This document shows, one piece after another, positions 1 through 5,536 of a DNA stretch of 5,536 bases. The notes below the pieces were generated by a model, which was not told where the DNA came from, made no database searches, and was given only the letters and a program-made list of their open reading frames with translations. The DNA is from Pseudomonadota bacterium (lineage in GTDB: Bacteria > Pseudomonadota > Alphaproteobacteria > UBA8366 > JADFVY01): contig DAOVHN010000199.1 in NCBI GenBank assembly GCA_030671915.1, forward strand, positions 1-5,536. Reading direction: 5' to 3'. Both the position numbers and the translations under genes were made by a program. Each line of letters begins with the position of its first letter. Positions within the stretch are counted from its first letter, which is position 1.

Positions 1-2
1 CC

Positions 3-1523
3 ATGAATTCACCCGCCACCGAAAACACGGTCACCCCGCTGCGCGACAGCGGAGGCGACACGCCCGCCTACCGCATCCCACCCCATAACGCCGAGGTGGA
101 GGCCGGGCTGCTGGGCGCAATCCTGACCAACGACCGGGCGCTTGAAAAAGTCTCGGACTTCCTGCAGGCCGAGCATTTCTACGAGCCGGTCCACGGCCGT
201 ATCTACGACGCCGCGCGTCGGCTGGTAGAGCGCGGCCAGAAAGCCAGCCCTCAGACGCTGGCTCATTTCTTCACGGCCGATGAGGCGCTGGCCGGCGCCG
301 GCGGCGCGCAATATCTCTACGAACTGGCCGCAAGTATTATCAGCGTCGCCAACGTCGCCGATTACGGCCGCATTATCCACGACCTTTATCTGCGCCGGCA
401 GCTGATCGAACTGGGCGAAGGGGTCGTCAACGAAGCCTACGAACCCGATATCGACGATTCGGCCCCCGACCAGATCGAAAAGGCGGAACAGCAGCTCTAC
501 AATCTGGCCACGGTCGGCGAAACCGACCGCGGCGTCGTTACCTTGAAACATGCCTCCGTCGTGGCGCTGGAAGAGGCCGAGCAGGCCTTCAAGCGCGAAG
601 GGCATGTAGTCGGCGTGACGACCGGGTTGAGGGATCTGGACCGCCGGCTGGGCGGGCTGCATGGATCCGACCTGCTCATCCTTGCCGGCCGCCCGTCGAT
701 GGGCAAGACGGCACTGGCCACCAATATCGCCTTCAATGCCGCACAAGCGCAGAAACCGAGCGACGGAGACGAGCCCGCCGGCACCAATCATGTCCTTTTC
801 TTCTCTCTGGAAATGTCGTCGGAACAGTTAGCTGCCCGTATCCTGTCGCAAGTTTCTGGCATCCCGTCCGACCGTGTCCGCCGCGGCGAGATCAATGCCG
901 ACGAATTTCAGTCCTTCGCCGTCGCCAGTCAGCAGATGAGCCGGGTTTCGCTGTTCATCGACGACACGCCGGCGATCACGGTTTCGACCATGCGCACCCG
1001 CGCGCGGCGGCTGAAACGCCAGCAAGGGCTGGACATGATCGTGGTCGACTATCTGCAACTGCTGCAGGGAACACCCGGCCGCCGCGCGGAAAACCGAGTG
1101 CAGGAAGTCTCGGAAATCACCCGCGGGCTGAAGCAACTGGCCAAGGAACTGGAGGTGCCGGTACTCGCGTTGTCGCAGCTCAGCCGCCAGGTCGAAAACC
1201 GCGAAGACAAGCGCCCGCAACTGGCCGACCTTCGCGAATCCGGATCGATCGAACAGGACGCCGACGTCGTCATGTTCATCTACCGCGAGCAATATTATCT
1301 GGAAAAAGGCGAGCCGGTTCAGGGCGTCGACGAGGCTCAAGACAAGTTTCTGATGAAGGCCGAACGGTGGAGGGAACGAATGACCGAGGTCGAGAACACC
1401 GCCAGCGTCATCATCGCCAAGCAGCGCCACGGCCCGGTCGGCACCATCGACCTGTACTTCGAGGGCAGCCTGACCAAATTCGGCGACCTCGACCGGCAGC
1501 ATAGCGGCGACGACGCGTTTTGA
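3..1523 (+). CDS. dnaB: Replicative DNA helicase DnaB
   Basis: DnaB is the hexameric 5'-3' helicase that unwinds DNA at the replication fork and recruits primase; it is cytoplasmic. The 506-residue product has the DnaB N-terminal helical domain at about residues 23-130, a linker to about 195, and a RecA-like ATPase domain to about 492. Visible motifs are Walker A GRPSMGKT (229-236), the catalytic Glu in SLEMS (E270), Walker B VVDY (D349), SQLSRQVE (391-398) and KQRHGP (473-478), whose R475 is the likely arginine finger. It is about 35 residues longer than E. coli DnaB (471), partly through a charged insertion at about 433-462 that I recall as usual in alphaproteobacteria. The ATG lies two bases from the window edge, so its ribosome binding site cannot be seen and an earlier start cannot be excluded; the 22-residue leader before YRIPPHN is nevertheless of usual length. 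There is no frameshift. It ends in TGA, 64 bases before alr. Confidence 0.97.
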   Translation: MNSPATENTVTPLRDSGGDTPAYRIPPHNAEVEAGLLGAILTNDRALEKVSDFLQAEHFYEPVHGRIYDAARRLVERGQKASPQTLAHFFTADEALAGAGGAQYLYELAASIISVANVADYGRIIHDLYLRRQLIELGEGVVNEAYEPDIDDSAPDQIEKAEQQLYNLATVGETDRGVVTLKHASVVALEEAEQAFKREGHVVGVTTGLRDLDRRLGGLHGSDLLILAGRPSMGKTALATNIAFNAAQAQKPSDGDEPAGTNHVLFFSLEMSSEQLAARILSQVSGIPSDRVRRGEINADEFQSFAVASQQMSRVSLFIDDTPAITVSTMRTRARRLKRQQGLDMIVVDYLQLLQGTPGRRAENRVQEVSEITRGLKQLAKELEVPVLALSQLSRQVENREDKRPQLADLRESGSIEQDADVVMFIYREQYYLEKGEPVQGVDEAQDKFLMKAERWRERMTEVENTASVIIAKQRHGPVGTIDLYFEGSLTKFGDLDRQHSGDDAF

Positions 1524-1587
1524 CGGTCGGTGTGAAGTGGGTCCGGGATGTCTTCCGTACGCGCAGCACCGTATTTCCCCCCCACCC

Positions 1588-2691
1588 ATGAACGAAACCG
1601 CCTCCTCGGTCCTGACCATCGACCTCGGCGCGATCGCGGCTAATTACCGGTTGCTGGCCGAACGGGCGCGACCCGCGGTGGCGGCCGCCGCCATCAAGGC
1701 GGACGCCTACGGGCTGGGGGTAGCGCCGGTATCGCGGACCCTGTGGACCGAGGGATGCCGCGACTTCTTCGTCGCGACACTGGACGAAGCCATCGAACTG
1801 CGCGGCCTGCTGCCGGAATCGCGGATTACCGTGCTGAACGGCCTGATCGCCGGCGAGCCCGCCCTGTTCCGCGAATACGCCCTGATGCCGGCGCTGAACG
1901 ATCTCGGCCAGGTCGATGAATGGCGTACGGATTGCCGGGAAAATGGCCCGGCGCCGGCAGTCCTGCATCTCGATAGCGGCATGGCGCGCCTTGGCCTGCC
2001 GCCAGTGGAACTGGACAAACTGGCGCAGGACCATTCCAGGCTCGAAGGGTTTGAGCTGGCCCTGATCATGAGCCACCTGGCCTGCGCCGACGATCCCGAC
2101 GAGACCATGAGCCGCCGCCAGCGCGAAAATTTCGCCGCCGCGTTGACCCGCCTGCCACCCGCGCCGGCCAGCCTGGCGGCCTCGTCGGGCATATTTCTGG
2201 GTTCCGATTACCTGTTCGACATGGTCCGCCCGGGTGTATCCCTGCATGGTGTAAACCCGCGACCGGGGCAGCCGAACCCGTTGCGTCCGGTGGTCGGGCT
2301 TCAGGCAAAAATCCTTCAAATCCGCGACGTTGACACCCCCCAGACCGTTGGATATGGTGCCACGCACCGCTTTGCTGGACCCGCCCGTTTGGCGACCTTG
2401 GCAGCGGGTTATGCGGATGGCTATCTGCGCAGTCTGAGCGGTCGCGGGACGGCTCATATCGGCGAGACGGCCGTCCCGGTTTTAGGGCGCGTGTCGATGG
2501 ACCTGATAACCGTCGATGTGACGCGGGTACCGGAGGCCAGGCCCGGCGATATGGTGGATCTGATCGGACCTTGTCACGATGTCGATGCGCTGGCCGAAGA
2601 GGCCGGCACCATCGGCTATGAGATATTGACCAGCCTGGGACGCCGTTATCGCCGGCACTACCTTGGTAGCGGCGATGGAGAGATTGTTTGA
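1588..2691 (+). CDS. alr: Alanine racemase (PLP-dependent)
   Basis: Alr interconverts L- and D-alanine in the cytoplasm and so supplies D-alanine for peptidoglycan. From the ATG the protein has 367 residues, close to the usual 355-370. It has the fold-type III PLP barrel at about 8-235 and the C-terminal beta domain at about 245-362. Visible residues are the PLP lysine K37 in IKADAYGLG, R134 in LDSGMARLG (substrate carboxylate side), R214 in VRPG (PLP ring nitrogen), the second catalytic base Y275 in AGYADGY, M304-D305 in GRVSMDL, and Y344 in IGYEI. A GTG 17 codons upstream (1537) is in frame, but it would add a proline-rich leader that does not resemble the family, so I prefer the ATG. Neither start has a convincing Shine-Dalgarno; the bases just before the ATG are C-rich. 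The gene follows dnaB by 64 bases, and its TGA overlaps the mlaE start, suggesting joint transcription with the genes downstream. I cannot tell whether this is the only alanine racemase in the genome (alr versus dadX). Confidence 0.95.
   Translation: MNETASSVLTIDLGAIAANYRLLAERARPAVAAAAIKADAYGLGVAPVSRTLWTEGCRDFFVATLDEAIELRGLLPESRITVLNGLIAGEPALFREYALMPALNDLGQVDEWRTDCRENGPAPAVLHLDSGMARLGLPPVELDKLAQDHSRLEGFELALIMSHLACADDPDETMSRRQRENFAAALTRLPPAPASLAASSGIFLGSDYLFDMVRPGVSLHGVNPRPGQPNPLRPVVGLQAKILQIRDVDTPQTVGYGATHRFAGPARLATLAAGYADGYLRSLSGRGTAHIGETAVPVLGRVSMDLITVDVTRVPEARPGDMVDLIGPCHDVDALAEEAGTIGYEILTSLGRRYRRHYLGSGDGEIV
2330..2358 (+). promoter_or_regulatory. Candidate sigma-70-type promoter inside alr
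   Basis: A perfect -35 hexamer TTGACA (2330-2335) is followed by a 17-base spacer and TATGGT (2353-2358), which matches 4 of 6 positions of TATAAT including the first three. Initiation would fall near 2365, leaving a leader of about 320 bases before mlaE, and could give mlaE, mlaF and radA expression independent of dnaB/alr. The -10 lies in codons for the conserved alr segment VGYGAT, so the match may be coincidental. This is a pattern match only. Confidence 0.25.
2677..2690 (+). promoter_or_regulatory. Shine-Dalgarno and TTG start of mlaE overlapping the alr stop
   Basis: GGAGAG (2677-2682) lies inside the last codons of alr. GGAG ends 7 bases before the TTG at 2688-2690, a good spacing. 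The TTG overlaps the alr TGA at 2689-2691. This site supports the non-ATG start and a stop-restart coupling between alr and mlaE. The next in-frame ATG (2823) would remove the conserved N-terminal interface helix. Confidence 0.75.
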
Positions 2692-3461
2692 ATATATTTC
2701 AGCCCATCGGCAGGGCATTTCTGCGCTTTCTTCAGGCAGTGGGGCAGCTGGCCCTGTTCGCCGTCGTGTCGGTATCGCACTGCGTGCGGCCGCCGATCTA
2801 TCCGCGCCTGATCGGCCGCCAGATGATCGAGATCGGCTATTACTCGCTGCCCGTGGTCGGGCTGACCACGCTGTTTTCCGGCATGGTACTGGCGCTGCAG
2901 AGCTATACCGGCTTCGCACGCTTTTCCGCCGAAAGCGCGGTGCCCAACGTGGTGGTGCTGTCGATTACCCGTGAGTTGGGACCGGTTCTGGCCGGCCTGA
3001 TGGTGGCGGGGCGCATCGGCGCGGCGATGGCCGCCGAAATCGGCACCATGCGCGTGACCGAGCAGATCGACGCGCTGACCACGCTTTCGACCAACCCGCA
3101 CAAATACCTGGTCGCGCCCCGGCTGATCGCGGGGCTGACCATGCTGCCGCTGCTGGTGCTGGTGGGCGACATCATCGGCGTGTTCGGCGGTTACCTGATC
3201 AGCGTCTACAAGCTGGGCTTCAATCCGGCGATCTATATCAAGAACACCTGGCAATATCTGGAATATCTCGACGTCGTTTCCGGCCTCGTGAAGGCCGCCG
3301 TCTTCGGCTTCATCGTCGCCCTGATGGGCTGCTACAACGGTTATTACAGCCGGGGCGGCGCCCAGGGCGTGGGCGCGGCAACCACCAACGCGGTGGTCTC
3401 GGCCTCGATCCTGATCCTGATTTCCAACTACCTGATTACGGAGATGTTCTTCGCCAGATGA
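2688..3461 (+). CDS. mlaE: MlaE-family lipid ABC transporter permease
   Basis: MlaE is the inner-membrane permease of the Mla phospholipid transporter, which moves lipids between inner membrane and periplasmic carriers and helps keep the outer membrane asymmetric. The 257-residue product has the family layout: an N-terminal amphipathic interface helix (about 1-25), then hydrophobic segments at about 52-72, 97-117, 145-171, 198-216 and 233-252. The diagnostic stretch RELGPVLAGLMVAGRIG (95-111) followed by AAEIGTMRVTEQIDAL (115-130) contacts the ATPase and is very well preserved. The start is a TTG supported by a well-spaced GGAG and by the fit of MNIFQPIGRAFL to the family N-terminus. It overlaps alr by 4 bases and mlaF by 4 bases (ATGA), indicating coupled translation. 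No mlaD follows mlaF. In some lineages this permease family serves other MCE-domain partners, so the exact lipid and direction are inference. Confidence 0.93.
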   Translation: MNIFQPIGRAFLRFLQAVGQLALFAVVSVSHCVRPPIYPRLIGRQMIEIGYYSLPVVGLTTLFSGMVLALQSYTGFARFSAESAVPNVVVLSITRELGPVLAGLMVAGRIGAAMAAEIGTMRVTEQIDALTTLSTNPHKYLVAPRLIAGLTMLPLLVLVGDIIGVFGGYLISVYKLGFNPAIYIKNTWQYLEYLDVVSGLVKAAVFGFIVALMGCYNGYYSRGGAQGVGAATTNAVVSASILILISNYLITEMFFAR

Positions 3462-4246
3462 ACGCCGAGAATAACAGCACGCCGAAAATCAGAGCCGCCA
3501 ACCTGCATAAGAGGTTCGGGCGCAAGGTCGTCCTCGACGGCCTGGACCTGGATGTCGGGGTCGGTGAGTCCGTGGTGGTGATCGGCGGGTCCGGCACCGG
3601 CAAGTCGGTGCTTTTGAAGTGCATCCTGGGGCTGCTGGAGCCCGAGGACGGAGACGTCGAGATCGACGGCCAGCCCGTTATCGGGCTGTCGACGGCGGAG
3701 CGCGAGAAGGTCAATCGAAAATTCGGCATGCTGTTCCAGGGCGGAGCCCTGTTCGACAGCCTGAAGGTATGGGAAAACGTGGCCTTCGGCCTTATTCAGG
3801 GTGGCCACGCGGCCCGCGAGGAGGCCCGCGACATCGCCTATTCCAAGCTGACCGATGTGGGGCTGGCGGCGGAGGTGGGTGAGTTGTGGCCGGCTGAACT
3901 GTCGGGCGGCATGCAGAAACGCGTCGGCCTGGCCCGTGCCATCGCCACCACGCCGGAAATCATCTTCTTCGACGAGCCGACTACCGGGCTGGACCCGATC
4001 ATGGCCGACGTGATCAACGATCTGATCGTCAAGTGCACGCGCGACCTGGGCGCAACCGCGCTGTCGATCACCCACGATTTGGCAAGCGCGCGAAAGATCG
4101 CCGATCGCATCGCCATGCTGTATAAGGGAAAAATTATTTGGCAAGGCCCAACGTCCGAGATCGATTCGTCGGGTAATGAATTTGTCGACCAGTTCATCCA
4201 TGGCCGGGCGGAAGGCCCGATCAGGATGGAGGTCCGCGCGCCCTGA
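3458..4246 (+). CDS. mlaF: MlaF-family lipid ABC transporter ATP-binding protein
   Basis: MlaF is the cytoplasmic ATPase that drives the MlaE permease. The 262-residue product is a single ABC domain with all key motifs: Walker A GGSGTGKS (43-50), Q-loop Q94 in MLFQGGALFDS, signature LSGGMQKR (148-155), Walker B with D172-E173 in FFDEPTTGLDP, and the switch histidine H206 in SITHD. MLFQGGALFDS, the MQKR signature and the tail QFIHGRAEGPI (245-255) are typical of the MlaF/Ttg2A branch rather than of other importers; in E. coli MlaF a C-terminal extension of this kind packs against the neighbouring ATPase subunit. The start ATG overlaps the mlaE stop as ATGA; a GGAG at 3440-3443 is rather far upstream (14 bases), so the start probably relies on coupling to mlaE. 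The gene is intact and ends 30 bases before radA. Confidence 0.95.
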   Translation: MNAENNSTPKIRAANLHKRFGRKVVLDGLDLDVGVGESVVVIGGSGTGKSVLLKCILGLLEPEDGDVEIDGQPVIGLSTAEREKVNRKFGMLFQGGALFDSLKVWENVAFGLIQGGHAAREEARDIAYSKLTDVGLAAEVGELWPAELSGGMQKRVGLARAIATTPEIIFFDEPTTGLDPIMADVINDLIVKCTRDLGATALSITHDLASARKIADRIAMLYKGKIIWQGPTSEIDSSGNEFVDQFIHGRAEGPIRMEVRAP

Positions 4247-4267
4247 CCGGCGCCTATTGTACTTACC

Positions 4268-4276
4268 AAGGCCCCT

Positions 4277-4279
<3 letters not shown>
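4268..4279 (+). promoter_or_regulatory. Shine-Dalgarno of radA
   Basis: AAGG (4268-4271) precedes the radA ATG at 4277 with a 5-base gap. It sits in the 30-base mlaF-radA spacer, which shows no hairpin plus T-run and so no sign of a terminator between the two genes. The site fixes the ATG just ahead of the zinc-finger coding sequence as the start. Confidence 0.6.

Positions 4280-5536
<1,257 letters not shown>

Noticed and set aside
1528..1571. CGGTG and CACCG inverted arms in the dnaB-alr gap, as a terminator
   Set aside because: The arms are 5 bases with a loop of more than 30 bases, and they are followed by a C-run rather than a T-run.
1411..2457. A 348-codon open frame on the minus strand spanning the dnaB end and most of alr
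   Set aside because: It is antisense to two confidently identified genes and crosses their junction. Its translation is rich in Arg/Gly/Gln with no recognisable domain. Long antisense frames are expected in GC-rich DNA.
2663..2974. Plus-strand 103-codon frame starting before mlaE
   Set aside because: It starts with a GTG inside alr and runs out of frame through mlaE. Its product is Arg/Ala-rich with no transmembrane or family pattern, while the overlapping mlaE frame matches the permease family throughout.
4138..4166. TTGGCA with a 17-base spacer and TCGATT as a radA promoter
   Set aside because: The -35 is acceptable, but the -10 matches only 3 of 6 positions and the whole lies in mlaF coding sequence. 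The short mlaF-radA gap makes read-through more likely.
4205..4219. GC-rich hairpin CGGGC-GGAAG-GCCCG near the end of mlaF, as a terminator
   Set aside because: The stem is only 5 bp, no T-run follows, and it lies in codons for the conserved GRAEGP tail.

Overview
The window reads as ordinary chromosomal core-genome DNA from a GC-rich alphaproteobacterium. A Rhodospirillales-like member is the best guess. The reasons are the strong G/C preference at third codon positions, an N-terminal leader plus YRIPPHN entry in DnaB, a DnaB insertion before the arginine finger that I associate with alphaproteobacteria, and a gene order (dnaB, alr, mlaE, mlaF, radA) that I recall from that class. The taxonomic call is inference from memory of homologues, not from a search.

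All five genes lie on the + strand and leave almost no unused DNA. dnaB (replicative helicase) fills 3-1523. After a 64-base gap comes alr (alanine racemase, 1588-2691). Its stop codon overlaps a TTG start for mlaE (lipid ABC transporter permease, 2688-3461), and the mlaE stop overlaps the ATG of mlaF (ABC ATPase, 3458-4246). A 30-base gap carrying a Shine-Dalgarno-like AAGG leads to radA (recombination/repair ATPase), which starts at 4277 and is still open at the right edge at 5536. There is no gene-free stretch longer than 64 bases and no RNA gene, mobile element, CRISPR array or terminator that I can support.

Functionally, the genes cover replication fork unwinding (DnaB), D-alanine supply for peptidoglycan (Alr), the inner-membrane core of a phospholipid transporter serving outer-membrane lipid asymmetry (MlaE and MlaF), and branch migration/helicase activity in recombination (RadA). 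The tight overlaps from alr through mlaF, and the short gap to radA, suggest one transcript with translational coupling. The Mla unit lacks its substrate-binding partner mlaD in this window, so MlaD must be encoded elsewhere if the transporter is of the standard type.

I found no convincing evidence of a previously undescribed system. The points most worth a second look are a promoter-like sequence inside alr (perfect -35, 17-base spacer), the non-ATG overlapping start of mlaE, the separation of mlaEF from mlaD, and the absence of a Shine-Dalgarno at alr.
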